Positions 12,156 through 24,588 are shown, numbered from the stretch's first letter. The stretch: 64,000 nucleotides of DNA from Dryomyza anilis (GCA_951804985.1 OX638131.1:87556349-87620348), one strand, 5' to 3'. Numbers and translations: made by a program. Notes: a model not told the origin generated them from the letters alone.

Positions 12156-12499
12156 TATATACTAAAATCCAAAAACCAACCAAAAAGTACAACTTTGGCT
12201 TATTATACAGCTAAATCTAATCTGTCGATTTTTATTTTTAATACCTTTAAATCATATTTCATCAATTTCCAATCAAACAACAATAAAATGCATTTAAAAA
12301 TATTCACTTCATCAAAAGATACAGAGTTTTGGCCGATGAAAAACGTTTCTGAACCACTGTGAAGTGTACTAAATTGAATATACCCTTTCAATCTTAGTGT
12401 AAAGAAGAAAAAGATGCCTATGATCCATTGTGATTTTACTAAATACTTTGGATGAATTTCCACACAAATCTTTTTGTGCTCTAGGAACAAATTATAAGT
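12156..12499. other. Spacer between mariner element and solo LTR
   Basis: AT-rich unique sequence. A 95-codon minus-strand frame (12203-12490) has no recognisable domain, and I regard it as chance. Confidence 0.5.
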
Positions 12500-12503
12500 A
12501 TAC

Positions 12504-13036
12504 TGTTATGAAAATTCAGTCAACGGAAAACTGTTCTATGAGTTCGTATCGCTGGATTGTGTACAAAATAAAAACACTCTTATATTTGGTTTAAATTATA
12601 ACAATTAACTTTATTAATTCGCTTTAATAAACAACTTTACTAATAACAAATTCTAACAACTGCTGCATGTCCACAATTTAACTTGACATTTATCACACGA
12701 GATGCACTCGACCACTTTACAATCACTACTGAAGTGAAGTACCTCAGATGCGGCTCCCTTATATACTGCATTCATCAGTTCGACACGTTTCGACAAGCTT
12801 CGACTTGTTTCGAGAACCTTCTACTCGTTTCGTGAATGACGCATTCTATTGGCATCTCATTCGCACTCATGTGTTTTAATGCGCTGATCTTCCATCTCTT
12901 TCTCGCACACTGCCTCAGTGCGCTGAATGATCTTCCGTCTCTTTCTAACACATGCTTAGTGCGCTGAATTGTCTTGCGTCTCATTTATTATTGCTGAATG
13001 CTTGCACTGTGGTGCAAATTACCTCTTTTCGTAACA
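12504..13036 (-). mobile_element. Solo LTR of a retrotransposon
   Basis: Read on the minus strand it starts TGTTACGAAAAG and ends TTTTCATAACA, with the TG...CA termini expected of an LTR. Both flanks carry the 4-bp target duplication ATAC (12500-12503 and 13037-13040), a length common in Ty3/gypsy elements. Inside are a TATA box (TATATAAG on the minus strand, 12758-12765), a polyadenylation signal AATAAA (12610-12615) and internal imperfect repeats around GCGCTGA in the upstream part. No internal retroelement sequence adjoins it, so it formed by recombination between two LTRs. The minus-strand frame at 12775-12984 is within the LTR and not a gene. Confidence 0.85.
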
Positions 13037-13161
13037 ATACAAATAAAGTACAGCATATAAGCTAGGTTTAGAAATTTTCATTAATTTGTACGCAAAAGGT
13101 ATTTACAAAAAAAATCGTTGTGAAAATTTACATACGGAACTTTTTGTACCGTCTGGAATAT

Positions 13162-13450
13162 AATAATAATAATAATAGTTTGGCGCTACAGACCTGTATA
13201 GGACTTCGGCCGAGCTCTCTCACCATTTGAGCTGTGCGTGTTATATTTGTACTCAAAGTGGTGGGACCTACAGTTTATTGCCGAATCCGAACGGCGGGTG
13301 AGAGCTTTTCATAGGCAATGTTTTACTCTCGTAGGTTTGCCATTTACTGACGAGAGGTAGAGCGGTATAGAAAAATGTTAGATGTTGTTAGCCCCAGTCC
13401 AGGCTTTAACCGGGGACCTTTCGGCTCGCAGTCCACTGAGCTACCGCGGC
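13162..13450 (-). mobile_element. tRNA-derived SINE, copy 1
   Basis: Minus-strand orientation. The head reads GTAGCCGCGGTAGCTCAGTG (A box) and GGTTAAAGCC (B box with one change), the body shares the block GTAGGTCCCACCACTTTGAG with the other two copies, and the tail is an (ATT)n run. A 15-bp target duplication TACCGTCTGGAATAT flanks it exactly (13147-13161 and 13451-13465), proving retroposition. About 12 bases of the D-loop region present in copy 3 are missing. No protein is encoded; such elements rely on a partner LINE. Confidence 0.92.
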
Positions 13451-13465
13451 TACCGTCTGGAATAT

Positions 13466-16322
13466 CCCGTGATTTATTATGAAAAAACTAAATACTTTAG
13501 GAAAAAAGTGTAAATGAAAAAATAGAGTACACTACTTCAGCTATTTTTAAAAAAAAACTAATTAAAAAAATAATAATTTGTACGCATAATTCGATCACTT
13601 TTTAAAATTTCCATTTTAATCTCAACTTGGACTATCGTTTTCTCTTCCATCCGGATCGTGTCCTTTTTAATTTATATCATTTGATCTAGCGTCTAGCATA
13701 AGTTAGAACTCTATACAGATATTAAGTTCAATTTTAATTCTACTTGTACAAAAAGAAACTAATAAATTAAATAATTTGAGTTTTAGATACACAGAAAAAA
13801 ATAATCGACGTAAATACAGTAACCATAAATAATTGTGTACCATTAATTAACTGGTCTAGCAACGAATTCTAATGTATTTAGCAAACACATTGGCTAAAAA
13901 TGTGATTTGCTTCAAAAAATATACCAATTAAGGACTTTGCATAAATAGCAAACTATTTAATTGGTAAACTAAAAGTATTTTTATTATCATCACAGTTTTT
14001 ATAATTCTCATGCAGTTAATTAAAATTGATTATTTAAATTCTTGTGAAAGTACATAACATATACTGATGATGAACATTCTGATGATGAAGTTGGAAGTAT
14101 AACTAATTATGCAACCATTGCCATTATCAGTGTTGCCAAAGCAGCCATGTTATGGCTAGTTTTAACCATTTTTGGAATTTTTTAGTGATTAAATTCTGAA
14201 AATACTACATAGTAGCCGGAAATTTTAGCCACTTTTTTATTTTAGCCATTTTAGCTATTTCTTATTAGATTTTTTTTTGCATCTGGCGAATATTAAAAAA
14301 TACACAATTCATACTTAGTTAAATACTTAATTAAAACTTAAGTAAAATATATATTTTTAGTTAAACGAAAAAAATAGTTATATCGATTATAAACATAACA
14401 AATATTGAAAAAAAAAACTGGTTCGCAGTATGTAAAAGTAAAAAGAGGTAAAAAATCGCTGTTAAAAGGTTTTTTTTTTTGTGAGTATTAAAATCCATTA
14501 ATGAAAGTAACTTTGTTTCACACTAATTAGACAAAAGAACTGAATATTTTCAGTAGAATAAACTGTTCTTTTTCGAACATGATATCATTGTAAAATAAGT
14601 AGTTTCAAAATATCCCATTTTTATTAAATCAAAATGTTTTTACTGAAAATGTATAAAAAGATCAACATTATTAGGTTTCGACATGGATCCCGAATAGATG
14701 GTACTTGCATTAAAGTGGTTAAAAAATGAATATTAAAGTATTTCAGGATACTTAAACGGGATTTAACGGATTTAAGTGCTCAATCCGCAAAACTATTCTA
14801 AAAATGGGGCACTTAACCGAAGAGTTTCTAATCTTGTGTTTTGTATTAAATAAAATAAAATTTAGCAATTTTTAGTCATTTTTTGAGAAATTTTAACCAT
14901 ATTTGGCCGTTTGGTAATGGCCATCATCACCATTTTTGACGACACACTTAGAGGATGATCAAACTCCATAAGTGTATATCTTGTCATATACCAAATGGGA
15001 ATAATATGCGCGCAACCAAACGCGCAAACAAAAATTCTATCGTTTGCTTGTTTTCCGGCGTTTATTCGCTGCAATCTCGCATCGTGACGACGCCTACGCA
15101 GCAATAGCTGTGGTCAGCAATGGTGATTGTTAATGCAATTAATTCCATAGACCTTTCAGCAAACAATTTAATTGTATTGATGTAACTTTTTGTTTTTTTC
15201 CGTTAATTTATTAATTGATGATGCATTAATTGGCGATAAATAATCAATCAAAAATTAATTGTATTGATCAAATTTTTTGCTATATTTACACATATCTCTT
15301 TTCTGTGTATGAGTGTTTTAAGCAGGGACTAAAACCTTTTGAAATAACAGTTCCGGTTCTGGTTCCAAGATTCTTAAAATGGCCGTTCCGGTTCCAACCT
15401 GAAAATTATATGGGTTTCGATTCCGGTTCCACACATTTTAATAACGGTGTCGATTTCGGTTCCAAAAATCGAAACGGTTCCAATTTCGGTTATTGATTTT
15501 AAACATACGAATATTCCGTTCGGAATCCTAGACAAACTTCTACTAGTTGTTCATTAATGTGATTAAACCAAATATCATTCATCATGATGAATTCATAAAT
15601 TGTTGTATTCATTTATATTATGAATTGTTCTTCAATACAATAATTTCAAGAACTAAATTCTTCAATATGCTCAACTTTTTTTTTTATTCTGTATTAAACT
15701 AAAAGAAATTCATATTTATAAATAAACATATTTATTTTTAGATATTTTATTTTATTTTACACATTTACATAACATAACAAAAACACAAATTCTGTAATGA
15801 TTTTAACTTTTAAAAGCAAACATTTCAAATCTCTACCCAACAAGTAGAGCAAAAGTCATAACTATTTCGTAGTTTCCTATTGTCACCTACAAAACATTTG
15901 CAAACGAAAGGTTTCAACTTTATGTCAGACCAAAAAACAAAAAAAAAGAATTCGAACTGTTGCTGTTGTAAATATTGTCGATGTCGTTATTTTTCTGTTG
16001 TTGTAGTTTGGTTGTAGTGATTGTACATTGTATAAACATTGGAAATTGAGTGCGGTCGTCGACAATATTTATTATGTATCTGGATTTGTGCTGCACTTTA
16101 GGGCCCCATGGGCTACTTTGCACCTAACGAAGCAAATGTACACACAAGTGGCTCTTTAAATTGGAATGAAGTCAATTGTATGAATGTTATACGTTCTCAC
16201 ACTGTTAAACTCAAATTCTGTTTCACCGTTATAGTTCTATTTGAACGGTAAATACTAGAACCGGGGACGTATGTGACACAATGCTATACATTGAAAAATA
16301 GGATTGATCGATTAAACTAATA
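13466..16322. other. Intronic tract with transposon fragments
   Basis: At 13790-13830 a fragment with CACAGAAAAAAATAATCG and GTAAATACAGTAACC matches the left end of MITE family B (33191, 34667). Around 14130 the sequence CAGTGTTGCCAAAG resembles a hAT-type end, but no partner end was found. A GC-rich patch (about 14990-15115) has a minus-strand frame without a domain. At 15350-15490 GGTTCCGGTTCC-like motifs repeat. At 15920-16120 CAA/TTG triplet runs give a spurious Asn/Gln-rich frame. Confidence 0.45.
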
Positions 16323-16609
16323 CACACAGAATAGAGATTTGTGGCGCCAAACAACTTTTTCGGTTCTCTCAAACGATTAGTCGGTTGTTATTGTCAAAAT
16401 GAAAAATTTTGTAGTTTGTACTGCAACCATTTGCGAATTATTTTAGAACCATTAGGAGTGTGTATAGACTAATATTTCATGTGTATAGGCTAATATGGAA
16501 GTTACGCCAGCAAATTTGTAAACCATTAGATTTAACCAAATGAAGTTAGTTGGTACAACTAACTTTTTCATTCATCCAACCTCATGACAAAAGTGGATTT
16601 TTCTGTGTG
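16323..16609 (+). mobile_element. MITE family A, copy 1
   Basis: It starts CACACAGAATAGAG and ends GGATTTTTCTGTGTG, so the outer 9 bases are inverted. Internal landmarks shared with other copies are CGGTTGTTATTGTCAAAATG-like, AACCATTAGGAGTGTGTATA and AGTTAGTTGGTACAACTAAC. Seven copies or fragments occur in this window, in both orientations. No coding capacity; a short non-autonomous DNA transposon. The superfamily could not be decided because no clear target duplication was seen. Confidence 0.8.
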
Positions 16610-17740
16610 TTTGAAATACTTAAAATACCTCTTAGTATAAGTAGGCATATTTAATAAAGAAAATCTCAAATCGGTTTTAATTCAAGAATATCTTAAAAAT
16701 AATTAATTTATCAAATATGTTACTATTTAAAATTAAATATTTTAGTACTTACTAAATAGTGGTTTGTCACAAAACAACATAATCAACTAAAACTTTTGCT
16801 CTTTCTTTTACAAAACATAAACTGTTGAAATGTGCAAAATCAGCTACATAAATAGTAAGTCAAACAATAAAAACTACGACACAACTACGCTGTTTATTTT
16901 CTTAACAACTGGAAACAGTTTCCCCGACAACATTTACAATTGCATCGCTTTTGATTTGTACTATGTGACTTTTGAGTTCAGATTGGAATTTAGTTACTTC
17001 GATGACGTGTCTAATGTTTACTTCTTTTATGCCTTAAGCAACGAGTAACATCCTTGACTTTTGACAGTTGGCATTACCAACAACGTTATCATTTCCATCA
17101 TCCTCATCACCAGCAACATTATTGCCATGATCAAGAGCAACTTGTTTGTGACCATTATGTGAGTGCAATAGTGAAATAAAGTGTTTTGCTGTCCGTCAAC
17201 ATGTTGTCGCCGTTACAGCGTTGCAACAGCATGTTGATGGACAGACGAACAAACGGCAGACGGACAAATGTCAGGCAGTCAGTTTTTTAACGGATGCAAA
17301 GGAATTCTTTTGTGACGGATTATATTAGTTGAAACCATAAAGTTTGCGTTATGCTGTGTCAGCTTCTAAGATTAAATGCATTTTGAAACTTCAAAGATCT
17401 TCTTATTTCTATTTTCTTTTGTTTTCTAATTTTTTTTACACTTTTCGCATTTTGTGGCAACTTCTTGTGCGGTTCAAAATTCATTTTTAAGTAGCTGCTT
17501 TGGGTTACATGCCACAAGTTAGGCTGCTCAACATAATTCTTGGTTTTTGGCAAATATTTGCATGGGTTTGTTCTTTCATTGTTTGTCAGAAATTTAACAA
17601 AGATTTTAATTATATGTTGCTGCTAATAGGAATATCTAATTAAGGTTAAATATCCAAGAAGTTAACCACAATAATTCAATATTAAATATTAATGACTGCA
17701 AAATATCAAAATAACATAAAGAAAAAAAGGTTTTTGATAA
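16610..17740. other. Unique, relatively complex intronic sequence
   Basis: From about 16830 to 17560 the sequence is less AT-biased, with CATCATC, ATGTTG and GACGGAC motifs and an imperfect palindrome around CAACATGTTG (17198 and 17230). A 72-codon frame at 16830-17048 lacks recognisable features. This could be conserved non-coding DNA of the intron; without comparison that is only a guess. Confidence 0.35.
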
Positions 17741-18520
17741 AAATTGAATATTTTTTTTAAATTGAATTTTTTGTGAAAAATTGAAAAATTGAATTTCTAC
17801 TGAAAAAATTAATTTTTAGTGACAAATTGAATTTTTAGTGACAAATTGAATTTTTAGTGACAAATTGAATTTTTAGTGACAAATTGAATTTTTAGTGAAA
17901 AATTGAATTTTTAGTGAAAAATTGAATTTTTAGTGAAAATTTGAATTTTTAGTGAAATTTTGAATTTGTAGTGAAAATTTGAATTTTTGTGAAAAATTGA
18001 ATTTTTAGTTAAAAATTGAATTTATAGTAAAAAATTTAATTTTTAGTGAAAATTTGAATTTTTAGTGAAAATTTGAATTTTTAGTGAAAATTTGAATTTT
18101 TAGTGAATATTGAATTTTTGGTGAAAAATTGAATTTTTAGTGAAAAATTGAATTTTTAGTGAAAATTGAATTTTTAGTGAAAAATTGAATTTTTAGTGAA
18201 CACTTTGAGTAAAAAATGAAATTTTGAGTAAAAATTTGAATTTACAGTAAAAAATTGATTTTATTAAAAAATTTTAGTTAAAAATAGTTAAAAATTAAAT
18301 TTTAGTTACGAATTGAATTTTTAGTTAAAAATTTAATTTATAGTGAAAATTTGAATTTTTAGTGAAAATTTGAATATAAATTGAATTTTTTGTGAAATAG
18401 TGAGAAATGGAATTTTTAGTGAAAAATGGATTTTTTTTTAGTGAAAAATGGATTTTTTTTTATTGAAAAATGGGATTTTTAAGTGAAAAATTTAATTTTT
18501 AATGAAAAACTGAATTTCCC
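17741..18520. repeat. 19-bp minisatellite (TTTTTAGTGAAAAATTGAA)
   Basis: About 40 units of 19 bp, with early units carrying GTGACA in place of GTGAAA and several deletions or single-base drift toward the right end. The unit is closely related, in reverse complement, to the 19-bp unit at 46030-47190. No coding meaning. Confidence 0.9.
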
Positions 18521-20389
18521 AATTATTACGATATTTATATTTTTAATAGTCAAATACTTAAGTAAAAAGCTACTACAAAAAATTCTATAAAATATAAAAA
18601 ATCCCTTTTAGATGATTGCCAAAGCCTGCGTAAAACGTTGCCATTAATGGCAAAAGGTTAAATGTATTTAATACCCATAGCCATTTTAAGGCATTTGAAT
18701 GTGTCAACAAGTATTAAAAATCATATAAAATATTTCAATTTTTTATACAGTCAACAGTTAAGTGAGTGCACAGAGCGAGTGACCTAAATAATAACTCAAA
18801 AAATTCTTACAACAGAAAAAAAAAATTGCACCTGTAATAAAGCATTTTTTTCCCAATGTATTTTATGTTAAAAGTGCGAAAGGATCCTCAACGCAAAACC
18901 ATGATAAGGCATGGTTTTTAGCTGTTGTCGCGCATATTTGGAAATGCGAAAAATATTGAAATCCAATCTTGATAAAATGTGCAGCTTAGCATAAAATCTC
19001 GTGACACCCAGAGAGTTAACTTTCAACTTATTCGAATGGTTGAATCGCGGGTTGTGAATGCTGATGAATGTTTTTTGAAAGTCTAACAGAGAATGGTAGG
19101 TAATTTTATTTTGACTGACAAGTAAATGTGGTATTTCGTTTAAGATTCCGGTGAGTGAGTATTTTAATTAACTAACTAAAACATAAAAGTCAAATGTCTA
19201 TGATTTTTGTCTCTTTGGTTTGTCTTTTTTTTAGTGCAATTAAACGAAGCTTGTAATTAAGTCATTTCCTGGTTGAAGTGATTTGGGTGTATTTTTGTAG
19301 GCTCATATCTGAGACGAGTATAGCACGAATTGTAATTAGATGAAAAGGTGTTTTTTTATATTATAGGATGTTTTATAATTGGGTTTTTATGTAATGCTAG
19401 AGGAATTTTTGCTAGAGGAATCATTGCTCTTGAATAAAAAAGGTAGGTTTTAAATATTGATCATCAGCAGGACTCGATTGTTGATGATCTAAAAATACGC
19501 TAAAAATGACCATTAAAATGACGTTTAAAATGACCCTAAAATTGACCCTAAAAATGATAAAAAAATGACTAAAAATTATTTATACAAAAGCAGTGAGTTT
19601 TAGCTAATACATCTTATAACACTGTGGTCAGTTGTTACCTAAATTACACATTCTATTGAAAGGTGTTGCAGCAAAATAATTAGTTCTACTATTTGGTAGA
19701 TACAAAATAGTATTTCCATTTCTACTACTTCTACGGATAGTGGTTGAAAGTAATATACTTAGTTAGAAAGCTCGGTGAATCAATCCTACCCGTTATTAAT
19801 TGATGTATTTAAGTTATATCGGCAATTTATCTACGTTCGCCAAGAGAATTTAAATTTAGTAGTTTCAGATTTCAATATGTCAAAATGTGTACATTGTAGG
19901 AAGGATACTTCAAAAATTCAATTTCTAAATTAAGCAATTTTTAACTAATTTCCTTTATTCAATTGCATTGGTATAGGTAACGAAGAACATTCTCAGGTTT
20001 TACTTTTAATTTAATATAAATACAGAATGTAGTAAAATTTATTGCATATGTAGTAATATTTTAAATTTAGCTTGAAGTTAGATAAATAACCACAATCTTT
20101 TTTGAGAGACTAATATTTTCGAATTTTAAATAAATGCAGAATATTGTAAAATAAAATGAGTATGTTGTTATATTTTAACATTTGCTTGATGTAAAATAAA
20201 TACAGTATGTAGTAAAATTTAAAACAGATGTGTATTTATTTATCTACATATTTGAGGACATATAAATGAAGACAAAATGTAGTTCTTTTAATACAATTTT
20301 TATTTTTTTATTTTACAAATTAACCAACGTTCAAATGATGACCCCCTATTCATGGAATGCACAGTGTTGATCGTAAGAAAGGATTATAG
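18521..20389. other. AT-rich intronic tract with minor repeats
   Basis: Contains short repeats of AAAATGACC (19500-19575) and of ATACAGTATGTAGTAAAATT-like phrases (20018-20225). A moderately complex stretch at about 18840-19090 has no recognised feature. No gene seen. Confidence 0.45.
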
Positions 20390-21985
20390 GTTTAAGGAGG
20401 GGCAAAGATAGAGTAGTGTCGGTGGACGTTTGCATTAAAATTCCCGATATTAAAATGGTCGGGAAAAACAGACGCAGGGAGATTATTCCACAAACGTATC
20501 ATGCGACTGAAGAACGAATTCTCTCTGTAATACGAGGTTAGGTTCAGAACCGAGTGCCCTAGTAGATGCCCTAGTAAAACGAGAGAACCCGGGACCTGGT
20601 GGAATCAGGCCATGTATTTCCCTCGAACTGCAATACCTACGGTCCTTCTGTACTCAATAGAACCAATAGCGGATTAAATATTTCCATTCCCTATAAATAT
20701 ATTTCACGTTGTTGGATTCGATCCAGGAACTCCAAAGAAGATTTTGAAGTCCCTGCCCATATGTGCGAATTGTATTCCATCATAGGCCGAATATAGGTAT
20801 TGTAGACAGTGCGTAAGTTAGCAGGTGTAAAGTATGTCTTAAACCGTTTCAGAAAATCAAGGCACTTGGCCGCTTCTTTCAACACATCAAATATGTGATC
20901 ATTCCAACGGAGGTCACATTGAATTGATATGCCCAGAACGTCAAGAGCAGCTAGCTGCGTAATATCCACGGAGCTCATATTGAGGGGAGGTAGGGGTACA
21001 TTCATTCTTTTGTAAGATAACATACAATCTCCAAAGAGTTTGGACGCGAATATGAATGACGAATGTTACTGTCATTTGCAAAGGAATGGATTGGGTTCTG
21101 GGTCGATGACAGAAGGCCATTGATAAAAGCCAGAAATAGGGATGGCGATAGGACGGAACCCTGCGGAACTCCAGAATTGATGGAATGTTGTTCTGAGAAC
21201 ACACCATCCATCGCAACTCGTATTGAACGACCCTGGAGAAAACTCGGTATCCATTGAGTAAAAGATTCACCGACACCATATGCAATGGAATGTTGTTCTG
21301 GGAAAACACCATCCATCGCAACTCGTATTGAACGACTCTGCAGAAAACTCGATATTCATCGAGTAAAAGAATTACCGACATGGAATGTTGTTCTGCGAAA
21401 ACACCATCCATCGCAACTCGTATTGAACGACTCTGGAGAAAACTCGATATCTATCGAGTAAAAGAATTACCGACACCATATGCAATTAGTTTTGAAACGA
21501 GGGCTTCATGCCAAACTCGATCATAGGCCTTTGAAATGTCTAAAGCTACAACTCTCCCCGAATGGGGTGGATACAATTATTCCACTTTGCAGAGAGGACC
21601 GCCCTTAAGTCACCATTGTCGGTCACTGAGTAATTCGTTGTGCTCTAAATAATTTACATGGTTGAAGTTTATTACGTTCTCCATTACCTTAGAGAGCGCA
21701 GAGCATATTGCAATAATTGGCAGGGTTCGTAGCCTCGCCCATTTTCAGAACTAGCTGGATATTGGCAACCTTCCAACAAGATGGAAAAACACCTGTTGTG
21801 TAGGAGATGTTGAAAAGGTTACGCAACGGACAAGCTAGCGTTGACACACACTTCTTCAACACATGGGCAAATATGCCATCTGGCCCGGAGGCTTTGTAAA
21901 TATAGAGGTTTGAGTGGACCTTTTTGACTGCTCGAGTTCGAAAATGAATCTCCGGCATTGCAGAAGAAACAAATTCTACGACGGG
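20390..21985 (-). mobile_element. Degenerate non-LTR retrotransposon, RT region
   Basis: On the minus strand several broken frames together carry reverse transcriptase landmarks in order: KASGPDGI (about 21890), FPSCWKVANI, LDISKAYDRVWH (21500-21555, holding the first catalytic Asp), FLQGRS, GVPQGSVLSP (about 21160) and FANDSN where the catalytic FADD should be. A C-terminal thumb-like segment with LGISIQCDLRWNDHI and YIRPMMEYNSHIW lies at 20691-21023. Frameshifts, stops, the Asp-to-Asn change and an internal triplication show it is dead. The clade (Jockey, I, R1 or LOA type) is not resolved. No endonuclease or ORF1 part was seen. Confidence 0.85.
21180..21484 (-). repeat. Tandem triplication inside the RT fragment
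   Basis: Three consecutive copies start with ATGGAATGTTGTTCTG at 21180, 21285 and 21380, with unit lengths of 105, 95 and 105 bases. Each encodes the same stretch around FLQGRSIRVAMDGVFSEQHS on the minus strand. The second copy lacks ten bases at its end. The duplication happened after the element lost function, or itself destroyed it. Confidence 0.9.
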
Positions 21986-22090
21986 CAGACATTTTTATTT
22001 ATTTTTAATGCAGAATTTTATGTTCCAGCCATATCTTTTATTATCCATTTTCCTTTTTTAATTTCAGATTAAACGACTGTACTAAAAAGA

Positions 22091-22283
22091 GTGTTTTAAT
22101 CGGGTTTTTAACGATATGTTGATCGAATAAATTAGATAAATTCTATTATGTGTTATGAAATATTTTATTTTGTACGAAGTAAGTTCAGCATTGAGACTTT
22201 TTTTTGTTTCTTCTGTAAAATTCATTTTGTAAGAGGTATTCGAAAATGTAGATAGACGGTTTTGTAGTATCACCGACGATATA
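22091..22283 (+). mobile_element. MITE family E, copy 2 (left end lost)
   Basis: Aligns to the right three-quarters of the copy at 26566-26820, sharing TCGGGTTTTTAACGATATG, GTTTCTTCTGTAAAATTCAT and the right terminus CGGTTTTGTAGTATCACCG. The left inverted terminus is absent. It lies about 100 bases beyond the 5' side of the RT fragment. Confidence 0.75.
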
Positions 22284-23952
22284 GGACCTGCTTTTTTCTT
22301 TAAATCATCTGTATTTTAAAAAACAAGAACGTGAAACGGTACTTAAAATGTATGCAATAATATGTGTTTTAAATTAACTCACTTTCCGTTTAAACAAATG
22401 CAAACATATGAAAAAGATTCCCAAACAATACTTAAATCTCACTTGCCTTCTTCTTATAGGTACCAATCAGAGAAAAAAAAAAACAGAAATCTATGCCAAT
22501 GTGATCAAAGTTAAATTGTTGATTTCTTTGTGACAGCAGTAAAAACCAAAACAAAACCTAAATTGTTGCCACAACATGCTACCACATTCAACACATTTGA
22601 TGTCTGATGTGTGTAAATTATTCATGGAATTTTAAACTGAACACACAGTTAAAACCCACAAAAACACTTGCCGATTTCTTTATCCGCAACACACCGCAAT
22701 GGTAGCTTATTGGAGGGAAAAAATGATTGTTCTTGAAAAGCTTTTTGCGTAAACGCAGCAACAGCAAAGACTGACTGACTGTTAAGAGGCTGTGCGTCTG
22801 TAGCACAATGTGTCCCAGACGTTTTACCGCACATAAATGAGGTGCATGTTATATAAACACATAGTTGCTATTAAACCCAATACATACCAGTGTGCCTCAT
22901 TAACTTACTGTGCCCTACAATACCCCAAAATACCTCTCAATACCTTTAAATACCCACGCAGACCCCATGCTCACCAATATACTCATTATCATCTATGCAC
23001 ATTGTAAACCAAAGTTGAAAATTGTAACCCACCACGCTTTTCTTAACATTTCAAGACCTCCCAACACGCCTACCCCCCATTTAGAGGCCTTCTTTAACTA
23101 CTACTCCGGCAAGAAAAGTCCATTTGTCATAAGCACGCCTGTTTTCTAAGAGCTCCCGTCAGACTAGTCTCGCCGACAGAGAAGTATGAGTAATAGAAAC
23201 AGTTATTAGAACCGTATGTAGTAGATTTCGTCGTGATGCCTATCACGCAACTTTCAATTCTGACATAAATTCTATGTGATGCTGAGGTGCTGCTGAAAAT
23301 GACGGAACATCCAAATTAAAAGTGACTCGTCTATAATTGAAATAGGAAATTTGCAGTTGGTAGCAATAGGCTGTCAATCGAAATAGTGTCCGCGACGATT
23401 TTGGGAAAATAGAAATGACGGTAGCAGAGAGAAAAAAATTGAACTAATATAAAAACGGGATCAAATGAGTTTAAAAGAAAGCTCACTGTTTCAAAAGAAA
23501 AGATAGCAATTTTAAAAATTTAATTATACAGTAATTCAACAAACAAAATCTCTAAAACAGCGTCTCAGAATTATGGTACTCAACCCTACATCTAATTTAC
23601 ATTTCTGAGTACATTTAATAGGAATTTCTTTTACCGTCGGTTAAGGTTGTGAGGATATTGACAATTTGTGACAATTTGTGACAATCGTGAGAATATCCGA
23701 ATGCTCAAATACTTATAAATATTATCTGATTTTGAGAGTTCGATGTGTAATTTCCGTTGAAGATATCGATTTTGGTATATAGAGTACCAACTGTCATAGA
23801 ATCATAATACAGTATGTGTTTTGAATTTTTTAAAACAATGTAGTTCACATATATGTGTAAATATAGCAAAATAAATGATCAATACAATTAATTTTTAATT
23901 GTTTCATCGCCGATACGACATTTTGTTGTATTGATTAAATATTTAATTATAT
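22284..23952. other. Unique tract, partly C-rich on the + strand
   Basis: Between about 22860 and 23160 the + strand is strongly C-rich with very little G (CTACAATACCCCAAAATACC style). Around 22540-22860 sequence complexity is higher, and antisense frames there lack domains. Three ACAATTTGTG repeats lie near 23660-23683. No gene recognised. Confidence 0.4.
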
Positions 23953-24199
23953 TAAGGGTGTGTGCGAATTTGACTAAATTGCTTACTAAACCAAATTTTG
24001 TCGGTAATACAGTGTTTACTTTTTCAATTTAGCAAATTTTCGAGTAAACTTAATTGAAATAAATGGGAAGACAGCAAACAGACATATGATAATCGATTTA
24101 TTAGAGACTTTAACAATTATCGGTTACCGAATGACGGTTGAATAAAAACTCGTACAATTTAGTTTAGTCAGCAATTTAGTAAACTCGCACACATCCTAA
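23953..24199. mobile_element. 247-bp MITE with TAAGGGTGTGTGCGA termini
   Basis: The left end TAAGGGTGTGTGCGAATTTG and the reverse complement of the right end, TTAGGATGTGTGCGAGTTTA, match over about 30 bases with a few changes. The sequence between has no coding capacity. A related terminus, AGGCCTGTGCGAATAAAGAC, occurs at 24335-24354 right after a microsatellite, probably a fragment of a second copy. Confidence 0.7.
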
Positions 24200-24260
24200 A
24201 TAATAAATTAATTGAACAAAAATTATGGGAAATTAACACACCCGATGCAAACAATGTGTT

Positions 24261-24293
24261 TTTTTTATTTGTTAATTTTATTTTATTTTATTT

Positions 24294-24329
<36 letters not shown>

Positions 24330-24334
24330 TTATA
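24261..24334. repeat. (TTTA)n microsatellite
   Basis: A run of TTTA/ATTT units, pure over about 40 bases near its right end. It directly precedes a fragment resembling the end of the MITE at 23953. Confidence 0.9.
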
Positions 24335-24588
24335 GGCCTGTGCGAATAAAGACTAATTGACTAGATTGTCGCTACTATCGATAAAGCCACAATTTATTTA
24401 ACTACTTTAGCAAAGTTCGAAGTTTAAACCACTTTCACGTCACCAAAAGAGCTATATATATAAAAAGGGAATTGTAAAACACAAATCAGAGAAAAATAAG
24501 AAAGTCATAATATACGCACGATGTACGAAAAAACGACCCGACGAATCGAACCAATGTACAATAAAATAGATACAACAGTACCTGTAAT

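Noticed and set aside
14130..14930. Possible hAT element starting CAGTGTTGCCAAAG
   Set aside because: No matching inverted end and no 8-bp duplication were found.
17741..18520. CRISPR-like array
   Set aside because: Repeats are directly adjacent 19-mers without unique spacers, in an intron of an animal gene; it is a minisatellite.
20941..21411. 156-codon minus-strand reading frame, the longest single frame
   Set aside because: It is generated by the tandem triplication inside the reverse transcriptase fragment and is mostly out of the RT frame.
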